The notes beneath the pieces are model-generated. The model had not been told where the DNA came from. It searched no databases and saw only the letters and a list, made by a program, of their open reading frames with translations. Shown here piece by piece: positions 24,997-33,711 of a stretch of 64,000 nucleotides of DNA; the stretch's first letter is position 1; every line of letters begins with the position of its first letter. The translations under genes and the position numbers were made by a program. Source of the stretch: Gemmatimonadota bacterium (GTDB lineage: Bacteria; Latescibacterota; UBA2968; GCA-2709665); the NCBI GenBank assembly GCA_028873695.1, contig JAPPNU010000044.1, forward strand, positions 147,418 through 211,417, in the 5' to 3' direction.

Positions 24997-25673
24997 GCAC
25001 GCGGGCGGCGCCGGTGAAGTTGTCGCCACTTCACGAAACGGCGCGGGACCTCGGGGCGCAGTTTACCGAGGCCTCCGGATGGCGGATTCCTGCGGTATAC
25101 GCCACGCCGGATGCGGAGATATCCGCCGCGAAGCGGGGCGTGGCGCTGGCCGACGAGACGGCAAACGGAAAGCTACAGGTAGAAGGTCGGGTCGCGGAAG
25201 CCGTCTGGAAGTCACCGGCGGTGGAAATCGGCGCCGGGTTTGCGGTCGATGCCCATCGCGTGTACCGGCTTCGCGGAGACTGTTATTTTGTCAGCACGTC
25301 TCCGGGACGGGACATCGCCGTCCGCAGGACACTGATCGACCGGGCGTCGGACAGCTTCGTCACGGTGACGAATCTGACCCATGCGTGGTCCGAGATTCGC
25401 GTTTTGGGGCCAGGCGCACCCGCGCTGATGAGCAGGGTGTGCGGGCTGGATTTCGCCGCCGCCGCATTTCCGGACGGCGTAGCGAAGCAGACCAGCGTCG
25501 CCAGGACGACGCAACTCGTCATTCGAAGGGACGTCGCGGATCTGCCGGCCTTTTCGGTCCTCGGGGCGCGGTCTCTGGCAGCTTACGTGTGGGAAATCCT
25601 CAAGGAGGCCGGGGCCGACCTGCAGATCGCGCCGATCGGGCTACGCGCCATCCGGGCCCTTGAGTCGCTGTAG
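24993..25673 (+). CDS. mgdD: N-methylglutamate dehydrogenase subunit D (SoxG-like, gamma)
   Basis: This 226-residue protein matches the sarcosine oxidase gamma type: LSPLHETARDLGAQFTEASG at the start, later GVALADETANGKLQVEG and LTHAWSEIRVLGPGAPALM. It resembles a shortened aminomethyltransferase fold without catalytic role and helps assemble the complex. The GTG at 24993 overlaps the mgdC stop in ATGTGA and has GGAGAAAGG upstream; this is the better start than the in-frame one at 24942. Gamma subunits vary a lot, so identification rests on the context more than on motifs. Confidence 0.8.
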   Translation: MSTRAAPVKLSPLHETARDLGAQFTEASGWRIPAVYATPDAEISAAKRGVALADETANGKLQVEGRVAEAVWKSPAVEIGAGFAVDAHRVYRLRGDCYFVSTSPGRDIAVRRTLIDRASDSFVTVTNLTHAWSEIRVLGPGAPALMSRVCGLDFAAAAFPDGVAKQTSVARTTQLVIRRDVADLPAFSVLGARSLAAYVWEILKEAGADLQIAPIGLRAIRALESL

Positions 25674-25717
25674 GCTGTGTATCGGAAAACGTCATTTGCA
25701 GAGAGGAAGGGTCGTCT

Positions 25718-27199
25718 ATGTCGAGTCAGGGCACATCGGATCTGGAAACATACGTCCGGGCCGACGGCCGGGACGAGCAGGTGCGCCAGGTTCGCGACAA
25801 GATCGACGCGCTTGGAATCACCTATATTTACTACCAGTTTATTTCGGTGACGGGACGGGTGGTGGGCAAGGGCATCCCGGCGGACCACTGGGAACGGACC
25901 GCGGAACGCGGATTCCAGCTTGTGTACGGGGCCACGGCGAACCTGTTCATGGACCGGTACGACAACTATATCGGCTACGGTCCCGAGGCCTCGGAACTCG
26001 TGGGGATTCCCGATCCGGAGACCTTCGTTCAACTGCCGTGGGACGGGCGCCTGGCGCGGGTCTTCTGTACGCTCTTCCGCAACCGCGACGAACTGGAGAA
26101 TCCCGGCGGGGTCCTCACGGCAGACTGCAGGGGCAACCTCAGACGCATCCACGAACAGTTCACGCAGGACCACGACGGAACGCACATGCGCCACGGCGCC
26201 GAACCGGAGATGATGTGGCTGCAGAAGGGCCCGGACGGAAAACCCGCGGACGGTTTCAGCAAGCCCTACTGCTACCACATCGATCAGTTCGAGTCCCTGC
26301 GGCCGGTGGTCATGAAGGTGATCGAATACGGCCGGGCAATGGGCCTGGACATGATTCAGGGAGACCACGAGGACGCGCCGGGTCAGCTGGAGTTGAACTT
26401 TACGTTTGACGACGCGCTCGCCACCTGCGACCGGCTGACCACGTACCGGCAGATTTGCGCCCAGGTCGCGAGGGAGCACGATCTGATCGCCTGTTTCATG
26501 TGCAAGCCATTCATGGGCGTCTCGGCATCGGGTTGCCACCACAATCTTTCGCTCTGGCGCGGGGGTGAGGACGTGCTGAAGCCGCTGGGAAACGAATCAC
26601 TGCCCGGTATGGAGGATGTCTTCCTGCACCGGGAAGGCGGCGAGAATCTGTTCGATCCGCTGCCGGGCAGACGCGAACCCGCGCCCACCGGTCTGCAGTG
26701 CATCGGCGGGGTGATCGAACATCTGCCCGCGTTGACCGCCATCGGATGTTCCACGGTGAACTCCTATCGACGGTTGTGGGAGACTGGATTCTGGGCGCCC
26801 GTCTATTCCGACTGGGGATATCAGAACCGGACGTGCGGGCTCCGGGTTTCCGGCCCGGGGCGGTTCGAATACCGGGCGGTTGACGCAATGGTAAACCCGT
26901 ATCTGATGGCGGGCGCGTTATTGAAGGCATTCGACGACGGCATACGCCGGGACCTGGATCCGGGGGAGCCCGAGCATCGCAATATCTACGAGGCGATCGA
27001 AGAGGGCAAAGAGGTAACCAAACTGCCGACCACATTGGGCGAAGCGCTCGATAGACTGGAGCAGGACGAGGTGATCCGCTCGTCGCTTCCGGGCGAGATG
27101 TACGACGTCTATATGCATTACAAACGGGACGAGTGGGAACGGTTTCTGGCAACGGTAACCGACTGGGACCTGGAAACCTACTGGGATTGTCTGCCATAG
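25718..27199 (+). CDS. gmaS: Gamma-glutamylmethylamide synthetase (glutamine-synthetase-like)
   Basis: The 493-residue protein is a glutamine synthetase homologue. HGAEPEMMW holds metal-binding glutamate, IQGDHEDAPGQLELNF is the glutamate/ammonia-site segment with a catalytic-type Asp and Glu, and FMCKPFMGVSASGCHHNLSLW is the ATP-site histidine region. PYLMAGALLKAFDDGI is the C-terminal helix. It would use ATP to join glutamate and methylamine into gamma-glutamylmethylamide, the entry step of the pathway. GAGAGGAAGG stands ahead of the ATG. Ordinary glutamine synthetase is possible in principle, but the operon with mgs and mgd genes argues for gmaS. Confidence 0.85.
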   Translation: MSSQGTSDLETYVRADGRDEQVRQVRDKIDALGITYIYYQFISVTGRVVGKGIPADHWERTAERGFQLVYGATANLFMDRYDNYIGYGPEASELVGIPDPETFVQLPWDGRLARVFCTLFRNRDELENPGGVLTADCRGNLRRIHEQFTQDHDGTHMRHGAEPEMMWLQKGPDGKPADGFSKPYCYHIDQFESLRPVVMKVIEYGRAMGLDMIQGDHEDAPGQLELNFTFDDALATCDRLTTYRQICAQVAREHDLIACFMCKPFMGVSASGCHHNLSLWRGGEDVLKPLGNESLPGMEDVFLHREGGENLFDPLPGRREPAPTGLQCIGGVIEHLPALTAIGCSTVNSYRRLWETGFWAPVYSDWGYQNRTCGLRVSGPGRFEYRAVDAMVNPYLMAGALLKAFDDGIRRDLDPGEPEHRNIYEAIEEGKEVTKLPTTLGEALDRLEQDEVIRSSLPGEMYDVYMHYKRDEWERFLATVTDWDLETYWDCLP

Positions 27200-27212
27200 C
27201 AGCGAGGTGAAT

Positions 27213-28148
27213 ATGTGCGGCATCGCGGGGATTATCCACCGGAACAGGACCGGTCGAATCGGGAACGAAATGACCATGATGCTTCAGGCGATGAAGCACA
27301 GGGGTCCGGACTCCACGGGTTTTGCGCTGTACGGAGAGCCGTCGGCCGGGGTACTGGCGATGCGGTTCAAGGTGGCGGAGAAGGAGGACCTGGCGTCCGG
27401 CTTCGAGATCAGGGATCAGATCGTGCAGCGCAAAGCGGAAGTGGATGAGCGCATCGGATCGCTCGGCGGCGAAGTGCTCGCCTCGGAGCAGCCCACGGAG
27501 TACGCGTTCCTCTACCGCGTCAGATACGAGGGAGACCTGCGACGGTTCGCGGATTTCATCGAAGATGCCGAGGGCGTCGAGATTCTGTCCATAGGCAGCG
27601 CGCTGGAGCTCGTCAAGGACCTGGGCGACGCCAGCGAGGTGAGCGAGCAATACGGCATGGGTACGTTCGTGGGTACCCACGCCATCGGGCACGTGCGCAT
27701 GGCCACCGAGTCCGACGTGGACATTCGTTCCGCGCACCCCTACTGGGCGTATCCGTTCGGCGATATCTCCGTCGTACATAACGGTCAGCTGACCAATTAC
27801 TGGTCGATGCGCCGGGGCCTCGAACGCCGCGGGCATCGTTTCGTGTCGGACTGCGATTCTGAACTGATCGCGGTCTACATCGCGGACAGCCTGGATCGCT
27901 CGGTTTCGCTCGAGGAAGCGATGGTGAGATCCGTACGGGAGCTGGACGGCGTGTTCACGTACCTGGTGGCGACGACGGACAGCCTGGGCATGGCCAAGGA
28001 CACGATGGCGGCCAAGCCCATGGTGCTCTACGAAGGGGAGGAGGAAACCCTGCTCGCCTCGGAGGAAGTGGCGATCCGGACGGTACTGCCCCAGGAGATC
28101 GAGACCGTGGACCCCTACGCGGGAGAAGTGCGGGTATGGCAGAATTAG
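27213..28148 (+). CDS. mgsA: N-methylglutamate synthase subunit A-like amidotransferase (copy 2)
   Basis: The 311-residue protein starts MCGIAGIIHRN with Cys2 as nucleophile. CRGPDSAG of copy 1 appears here as KHRGPDSTGFA, plus GHVRMATESDVDIRSAHPYW, VVHNGQLTNYW and SDCDSELIAVYI. It follows gmaS by 13 bp with RBS GAGGTGA. The middle part (residues 70-150) differs clearly from copy 1, so this is an old paralogue and not a recent duplication. Either copy may be the main NMG synthase subunit; this one has the standard Gly-rich sequence. Its end overlaps mgsB copy 2 by 13 bp, as in copy 1. Confidence 0.8.
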   Translation: MCGIAGIIHRNRTGRIGNEMTMMLQAMKHRGPDSTGFALYGEPSAGVLAMRFKVAEKEDLASGFEIRDQIVQRKAEVDERIGSLGGEVLASEQPTEYAFLYRVRYEGDLRRFADFIEDAEGVEILSIGSALELVKDLGDASEVSEQYGMGTFVGTHAIGHVRMATESDVDIRSAHPYWAYPFGDISVVHNGQLTNYWSMRRGLERRGHRFVSDCDSELIAVYIADSLDRSVSLEEAMVRSVRELDGVFTYLVATTDSLGMAKDTMAAKPMVLYEGEEETLLASEEVAIRTVLPQEIETVDPYAGEVRVWQN

Positions 28149-28993
28149 ACGCAAACCGCGAAAAGACGCACCGGTCCTACGCGATGGGGCTGCACGACGA
28201 GCCGCTTGCAAATCGGACGAACCGGGTTTTCTTTCGTGCCGAAGCGGGTGCGGGGCTGGTGTACCCGGGATCGCTTAAGGTGGACGTCGACAGGCGCGCG
28301 GAATTCGATGCGGCGCCGATGTCGGTCCGGGAGGTGAACCGGAAGATCCGGCAACTGATGGAATCCGGTTACGGCCACGTGGTGGTGCGGAACCCCAACG
28401 CCAAACACTCGCTCGGGACCGGGATTCTGAATCGGCTGAAACTGGATTTCGAAGGGTCTCTCGGGTATTTCGCGGTCGGACTGATCGACGGACCGAACGT
28501 GAGAATCAGGGGGCGCGTGGGCTGGTCGTGCGCGGAGAATATGATGGCGGGCACCGTGGTTGTCGAGAAGAACGCGGGGTCGTCGTTCGGCGCGGCGCTG
28601 CGGGGCGGCGACCTGGTGTGCCTGGGCGACGTGGGGGGGCGGACCGGCATCAACATGAAGGGCGGTACCATCCTGGTGGCCGGGCGAACCGGAATGCTCT
28701 CCGGATTCATGATGCAGCGCGGGCGAATGATCGTCCTGGGAGACGCTGACGAGAATCTCGGTGATTCGATGTACGACGGCACGATCTACGTGGGTGGGAA
28801 TATAAAGTCGCTGGGCGTGGACGCCGTTCGCGCGGAGCTGACGGACCTCGAGGTCGCGTGGCTGGACAGGAAGCTGGAGCTGTATGGTCTCGAGGCGCCG
28901 GACGGCGCGGGTAACCTGAAGAAGGTCGTCGCGGGCAGGCAGCTATGGAATTACGACAACCTGGAACCGGCCGAGAAGAAGATCGTGCTTTAG
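28136..28993 (+). CDS. mgsB: N-methylglutamate synthase subunit B-like GXGXG protein (copy 2)
   Basis: The 285-residue GXGXG beta-helix protein has repeats such as GSLGYFAVGLIDGPNVRIRG, GGTILVAGRTGMLSGFM and GDADENLGDSMYDG. The N-terminus is about 60 residues longer than in copy 1, with SVREVNRKIRQLMESGYG aligning to TREINREIRAFIAAGKSE of copy 1. It ends KKVVAGRQLWNYDN, close to KKVVAGRKLWNFDK of copy 1. It is the last gene of the methylamine operon. No second mgsC follows, so both A/B pairs would have to share the one at 19133, or one pair serves another reaction. Confidence 0.8.
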   Translation: MAELDANREKTHRSYAMGLHDEPLANRTNRVFFRAEAGAGLVYPGSLKVDVDRRAEFDAAPMSVREVNRKIRQLMESGYGHVVVRNPNAKHSLGTGILNRLKLDFEGSLGYFAVGLIDGPNVRIRGRVGWSCAENMMAGTVVVEKNAGSSFGAALRGGDLVCLGDVGGRTGINMKGGTILVAGRTGMLSGFMMQRGRMIVLGDADENLGDSMYDGTIYVGGNIKSLGVDAVRAELTDLEVAWLDRKLELYGLEAPDGAGNLKKVVAGRQLWNYDNLEPAEKKIVL

Positions 28994-29051
28994 CAGACTC
29001 GACCCAAGAACCGAAGCTCAGCCCGGTTCCGGATCTTTAGGGAGAGACAAT

Positions 29052-30044
29052 ATGGGCGACGTACTATCCGTAGGAATGGTCGGCGCGGGCGGAATCGCAC
29101 GGTCTCACATGCGTGCGATCGCGGAAACCGACAACATCAGAACGGCGGCGGTGATGGATATCTACCCGGAACCGGCGGAGGCTGCCGCGACCGAATACGG
29201 CGCCAGGGCGTATACCAGCCTGGAGGCCATGCTGGACGATCCGGACGTCGAAGCCGTCCACGTTTGCACGCCCCACAACCGGCACGGCGAACAGGTGGTG
29301 GCCGCGGCCGAAGCCGGGAAACACGTCCTGGTTGAAAAGCCCATGGCGCTGACGCTCGACGAGTGCGACCGGATGATCGCGGCGTCTGAAAAGGCGAATC
29401 GCGTCCTGATGGTCGGCCAGGTCATGCGTTACTATCCGATGAGCCGCAAGGTGAAACAGTTCATCGCCGACGGCGTGATCGGTCAGGTGGGTCACCTGCT
29501 CAGACGTCGGCTGGGCAACTTCAATCCCGCGCCGCCGCCCGGACAGGACACGCATTGGTATCTGGATCTGGAGGCCGGGGGCATCTGTGTGTTGTATTGC
29601 TTCGGACCGCACGAGTATGATATACTCCACTGGTATATGGATTCGCCCGTTGTCAGTGTCTTCGCGCAGGGAACCGAGAGTACGGAACGCTACCGCGGTC
29701 AGAAGGACTCGTATACGGCGGTCATGAACCATGCCAACGGCGCGGTTAGCGTGCTTTCCCAGTCCGTGGTCTGCCATTCCGGGATGCACGACCAGTATAT
29801 CATGGGCAGCAAGGGCTCGATGACGTTCACCCATCACCGCCTCTTGCTGAACGGCGAGGAGGTGGAGGTGGGGAGTGCGGGCAGCGGGATGCAGAATCAG
29901 ATTCGCGAGTTTGCCGACTGCTGTCTGGAGGGGAAGACGCCTGATGCCAACGGCCGGTCCGTGCGGCACACGATGGCCGTCATCGAGGCGGCCAAGCAGA
30001 GCGCCGAGCGGAACGAGTCTGTGCCGGTCTCGGAATTCGACTGA
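29052..30044 (+). CDS. Gfo/Idh/MocA-type oxidoreductase
   Basis: The 330-residue protein has the NAD(P)-binding start VGMVGAGGIARSHMRAI and the catalytic-type Lys in HVLVEKPMALTLDECD. The C-terminal half (GPHEYDILHWYMDSP, MGSKGSMTF) forms the open beta-sheet domain. Such enzymes oxidise or reduce a hydroxyl of a sugar or cyclitol. AGGGAGA lies eight bases before the ATG. It follows the methylamine operon by 58 bp, but its role suits the catabolic cluster downstream, with the broken enolase-type gene only 14 bp away. The substrate cannot be derived. Confidence 0.85.
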   Translation: MGDVLSVGMVGAGGIARSHMRAIAETDNIRTAAVMDIYPEPAEAAATEYGARAYTSLEAMLDDPDVEAVHVCTPHNRHGEQVVAAAEAGKHVLVEKPMALTLDECDRMIAASEKANRVLMVGQVMRYYPMSRKVKQFIADGVIGQVGHLLRRRLGNFNPAPPPGQDTHWYLDLEAGGICVLYCFGPHEYDILHWYMDSPVVSVFAQGTESTERYRGQKDSYTAVMNHANGAVSVLSQSVVCHSGMHDQYIMGSKGSMTFTHHRLLLNGEEVEVGSAGSGMQNQIREFADCCLEGKTPDANGRSVRHTMAVIEAAKQSAERNESVPVSEFD

Positions 30045-30058
30045 GACGCGTCGCCGAT

Positions 30059-31324
30059 ATGGACTTGAACACAGAGGTCCTGGACGCGGACGTCGCGTTC
30101 ATTCCCCGGAAGCTGAAAACGCCGCTCCACCTGAGTGCCGGGTTGATTTCGGAGCTTACGGAAGCCCGCGCGGCCGTCACGGTCCGCGTGGCCGGCCGGG
30201 AAGCGCAGGGAAGGGGTTCGATCTATCTCAGCGACGTCTGGGCCTGGCCGGATCCCACGTTGACCCACGCGTTTCGAGACGCGGCCCTGCGCGGTTTCTG
30301 TGAGGACGTCGCACGCGGACTGTACGCGTACTGTGGCGGCGAGAAGGCGCACCCGCTGGCCCTGGGAATGCGCCTGCACGAGTCGGTTGACGGTGAAACA
30401 TCCCCGCCGGTCCTTGCTCGCGCAATGTGCGCCAGTCCGTTCGACGCGGCCATTCACGACGCGGTCGGCCTCGCGACCGGACGTTCCGCGTTCCGCTTCT
30501 TCGCGGAGACCGCCACGTTTCCCGACGTGGACGGTCTCTTTCCGAACGGCGGCGCATGCGCGGCAATTCAGCGTCTGATTCATGCCCCGCAATCCCGCCT
30601 GCGCGCCTGGTGGGTCGTGGGAAACGACGACGGCCTGGGCACGGACCTCGCTCAGGTCATAAACGAACATGGGTTTCGCGGCTTCAAGCTGAAGATTCTC
30701 GGGAAGGACGTTGCCGCCGACGCGGCCCGGACCGTCGAGGTATACCGCGCCCTGCGCGGCCACGGCGTGGACGACCCGGCGTTGACGGCGGACAGCAACG
30801 AAGCCAATCCGGATGCGGAGAGCGTACTGGATTATCTGGAACGCCTCAGGGCCCGGGACAACGAGGCTTTCCGGGCCCTGAGATACCTTGAGCAGCCCAC
30901 GGCCCGGGATATCCTGCAGCATCCGCAGGACTGACATGCGGTGACCAGGCTCAAGCCCGTGTTTCTGGACGAGGGCCTCACCAGCCTGGAATTGCTGCCG
31001 GAAGCGAAAAGGCAGGGTTGGAGCGGCCTGGCCCTGAAGACCTGCAAGGGACACAGCTTTGCACTGCTGGCAGCCGCGTGGGCGCGCGCAAACGGGATGC
31101 GGCTTGCGCTTCAGGACCTGACGAATCCCGGGTTTGCGGCAATCCACGCGGCGCTCTTCGCGGCGCACGTGCCCATGGTCAACGGGGTGGAAATCAACTC
31201 CCCCCAATATACGCCCGATGCCAACGCCGAATGGCTGCCGCGCCTGGCGGGAATTTTCGAGCCCGTGGACGGGTTGCATCGAATAGACAGCCCCCATACC
31301 GCGGGGTTGGGGTCCACACTGTAA
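30059..31324 (+). pseudogene. Enolase-superfamily (MR/MLE-like) gene split by an in-frame TGA
   Basis: Two same-frame pieces (30059-30934 and from about 30941 to 31324) are separated by one TGA at 30932-30934. Together they give about 421 residues of a mandelate racemase/muconate lactonising-like enzyme. Piece 1 has the catalytic-type lysines in GFKLKILGKD, the metal Asp in TADSNEANPD and the metal Glu in YLEQPT. Piece 2 has the third metal site in LDEGLTSLE and the base region GLALKTCKGH. Without readthrough the third metal ligand is lost, so the enzyme would be dead. TGG to TGA is one base, so either a nonsense mutation or a consensus error fits. TGA is a normal stop for other genes here. 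Confidence 0.75.
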
Positions 31325-31398
31325 CGGTTTGGGGCAGCCTCGAATTCATCCGTCCGGCCGGAAACGGGCGGGCGCCGTGGCGCCCGGGAGGAATGACG

Positions 31399-32247
31399 AT
31401 GGATACCGAATGTCTGGATTACTGTCTCACCAGCCGGGAGCAGACACAGTTTGAGCGCGACGGATTCTTCATGATCGAGGATGCGATTCCGCCCGAGCGG
31501 GTCACTGCGTTGAATCACGTGGTCGACGGGTTGTACGAGGCCTATCTTGCCGAGAACGGCCTCGGGCCCGGCGAACGTATGAATCTGCTGGACTTCGTGG
31601 GACGCGACGATGAGTTTCTGGCCTTGCTGGATTGGCCGGTCACATTCCCCAAGGTATGGGGTATTCTGGGGTGGAATATCCAGCTCTACCACTCCCACCT
31701 GATCGTTACCCCTCCGGAACCGCCGGACAAACGCTCATATGGCGGACGCCTGGGCTGGCACCAGGACAGCGGTCGTCTCAATATCGAACTGGATGCCACG
31801 CCCCGGCCGCGGGTCTCGCTTAAGGTCGGCTTCTTTCTGACGGATACCACTCTGCCCGACCGCGGAAATTTCCACATCGTCCCCGGCAGCCACCTCAAGA
31901 ATCGGCTGGATCTTCCGGACGACGGCGTGTCCGACCCTCCCGGAACGACGCCCGTCCTGGCTCCGGCGGGCTCGGCGGTGTTTTTCGATCGGCGGCTCTG
32001 GCACGCGGCCGGGAGGAATCATTCGGACGTGACGCGAAAAGTGCTGTTCTACGGGTACAGTTACCGCTGGCTCAGGCCCAGAGACAATATGACCGTAGCC
32101 CATTGCATGGAGCGATGTGATCCGGTTCAGCGGCAGTTGCTCGGTGAAAGCACCGGAGGGATGGGATATACGTCGCCCACCGACGCGGACGTGCCGCTCA
32201 AGGGTTGGATCCGGGAACACGCAGGGGAGGAAGCCGTCGCGCCGTAG
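31399..32247 (+). CDS. Phytanoyl-CoA dioxygenase family protein (PhyH 2)
   Basis: About 282 residues of an Fe(II)/2-oxoglutarate oxygenase. RLGWHQDSGRLNIE carries the H-x-D pair and FFDRRLWHAAGRNHSDVTRK the third His and the 2-oxoglutarate Arg region. NFHIVPGSHLKNRL is the linking strand. The ATG at 31399 has GGAGG eight bases upstream; the one at 31393 is too close to it. The gene sits in the same-strand catabolic cluster behind the broken enolase-type gene. Its substrate may be an intermediate of that route. It differs clearly from the three other PhyH proteins of the window. Confidence 0.85.
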   Translation: MDTECLDYCLTSREQTQFERDGFFMIEDAIPPERVTALNHVVDGLYEAYLAENGLGPGERMNLLDFVGRDDEFLALLDWPVTFPKVWGILGWNIQLYHSHLIVTPPEPPDKRSYGGRLGWHQDSGRLNIELDATPRPRVSLKVGFFLTDTTLPDRGNFHIVPGSHLKNRLDLPDDGVSDPPGTTPVLAPAGSAVFFDRRLWHAAGRNHSDVTRKVLFYGYSYRWLRPRDNMTVAHCMERCDPVQRQLLGESTGGMGYTSPTDADVPLKGWIREHAGEEAVAP

Positions 32248-32254
32248 AGTGTAG

Positions 32255-32324
32255 CCGCTCGGAGTCGTCGTCCGAGCGGACCGGTGAAGCCTGAGCCCCG
32301 CCCGAAACGAATTTCTGTGCGGGG
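32255..32324 (+). other. Two hairpins in the gap between PhyH 2 and the aminotransferase
   Basis: CCGCTCGGA (32255-32263) pairs perfectly with TCCGAGCGG (32271-32279). CCCCGC (32296-32301) pairs with GCGGGG (32319-32324). No T-run follows, so they are not classical terminators. They may stabilise or process the polycistronic mRNA. A similar CGTCCGC/GCGGACG hairpin lies in the next gap (about 33639-33667). Confidence 0.4.
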
Positions 32325-32353
32325 TTCGAAATTTGGTAAGAAGGAGATCGAAG

Positions 32354-33637
32354 ATGGCCGGCGAACTCGCGATTCTTGGCGGCGAGAAAGCAATTGCGGC
32401 CGATAGCGGGGAGCAGTGGCGTCGACCCGTGGAAGCGGAGAAGGCCGCAGTCTGCGCCCTGATCGACGAGGGCTATCTCTCCGGATCGGGATCGGGGGTT
32501 CCGAAGGAATTTGAGGAACGGTTCGCGGAGTACCTGGGCTGCAAATACGTCCTCACGACCAGCCACGGGCATACGGCGCTCGCCAGTGGATTCTTCGCGG
32601 CGGGACTGGGCGCCGGCGATGAATTCATCACACCTTCAGTCGGTTATATAGGCAGCTACGCCGGCGCGCTGCATATGGGCGCCACGCCGGTGTTCTGCGA
32701 GATCGATCCGGAGACGCTGCTCATGGACCCGGACGACGCGGCGCGGCGGATCACGGACAGGACCCGCGTGATTTCGCCGATCCACTCCTGCGGCCGGGTG
32801 TGCGATATGGACCGGCTGCTGGCCCTGGCCGATGCCCACGGACTGGTGATCGTGGAGGACGCGGCTCACGCGCACGGCAGCGAGTGGGACGGCGTGAAGA
32901 TCGGCAACCTGGGGCATATCGCGTGCTTCAGCATGCAGGGCTCCACGCCCGGGGGAAAGCCGGTAGCGGGCGGTGAGGCCGGCATCGTGGCGACGAACGA
33001 CCGCGAGTTGTACGAGCGCGCGTTGATTTACTGCCACCTGCACCGACCGGGGGCCGTGCAGGAGCTCACGAACCCGGTTTACCGTGAACTGGAACCGCAG
33101 CTTCTGGGTTGGAAATGGCGGCCGCATCCGCTGGCCATGGCAATCGGCCTGGTCTCCCTTGAGCACCTTCCCGAACGGTTGGACGGGTTCGAAGCCAACC
33201 GGGAGGCCCTGTTTCGGAAAATCGAGGGACTGCCGGGCATCCGGCCGGTCTGCAACTATCGGAAAGCCAGGGGTGTGGAACTTTACGGCGGGATCAAGTT
33301 CATCTATGAGCCAGAGGCGCTGGGCGGATTGCCGGCGGCCCGGTTCGTGGCGGCCATGCGGGCTGAAGGCGCGCCCCTGAACGGCCCGGGCGTGGGCCAC
33401 ATGGAACATCTCCGGTCCATTTATACAAAAGACCTTCCCGGGCTCTGGGGAGCGGGTCACGACGGACCGGCCAATGTGCCTCTGCCCCGCTATCGCAAGG
33501 GAGATTTCCCGGTTTCTGAAGGGATCCGCGGGCGGGTGTTGTCCTATCCCGGACATATTCAGGCAGCGGATGGATTCATCGATCAGTTCGCGGCGGCGTT
33601 CCGAAAGGTCGTGCTGCAGCATCAGCAGCTGTTGTAG
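32354..33637 (+). CDS. DegT/DnrJ/EryC1/StrS-type aminotransferase (1)
   Basis: The 427-residue protein is a fold-type I PLP enzyme of the sugar aminotransferase family. SHGHTALASGFFAAGLGAGD is the N-terminal substrate region, VIVEDAAHAHGSEWDG holds the Asp that pairs with the pyridine nitrogen, and STPGGKPVAGGEAG has the probable Schiff-base lysine. It may transaminate a keto sugar or inosose. AAGAAGGAGA lies ahead of the ATG at 32354. Together with the Gfo/Idh dehydrogenase it could form or break an amino sugar or amino cyclitol. Confidence 0.85.
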   Translation: MAGELAILGGEKAIAADSGEQWRRPVEAEKAAVCALIDEGYLSGSGSGVPKEFEERFAEYLGCKYVLTTSHGHTALASGFFAAGLGAGDEFITPSVGYIGSYAGALHMGATPVFCEIDPETLLMDPDDAARRITDRTRVISPIHSCGRVCDMDRLLALADAHGLVIVEDAAHAHGSEWDGVKIGNLGHIACFSMQGSTPGGKPVAGGEAGIVATNDRELYERALIYCHLHRPGAVQELTNPVYRELEPQLLGWKWRPHPLAMAIGLVSLEHLPERLDGFEANREALFRKIEGLPGIRPVCNYRKARGVELYGGIKFIYEPEALGGLPAARFVAAMRAEGAPLNGPGVGHMEHLRSIYTKDLPGLWGAGHDGPANVPLPRYRKGDFPVSEGIRGRVLSYPGHIQAADGFIDQFAAAFRKVVLQHQQLL

Positions 33638-33711
33638 CCGTCCGCTGGCAGGGTTGCTCTGCGGACGAGGGCCGTTCGTCGTCCGGTTGGGCTTATGTCA
33701 GGAGGCGTGCG

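Noticed and set aside
20522..25673. Plain heterotetrameric sarcosine oxidase
   Set aside because: The subunits are homologous, but no glycine-betaine, serine hydroxymethyltransferase or formyl-THF hydrolase genes accompany them, while mgs and gmaS genes do. Kept as the main alternative.
30932..30934. Selenocysteine codon in the enolase-type gene
   Set aside because: The site is not an active-site position of the superfamily, no hairpin typical of a SECIS was seen right behind it, and one base change explains it.
31018..31392. Extended N-terminus of PhyH 2
   Set aside because: The extra part overlaps the end of the enolase-type gene in another frame; the RBS supports 31399.
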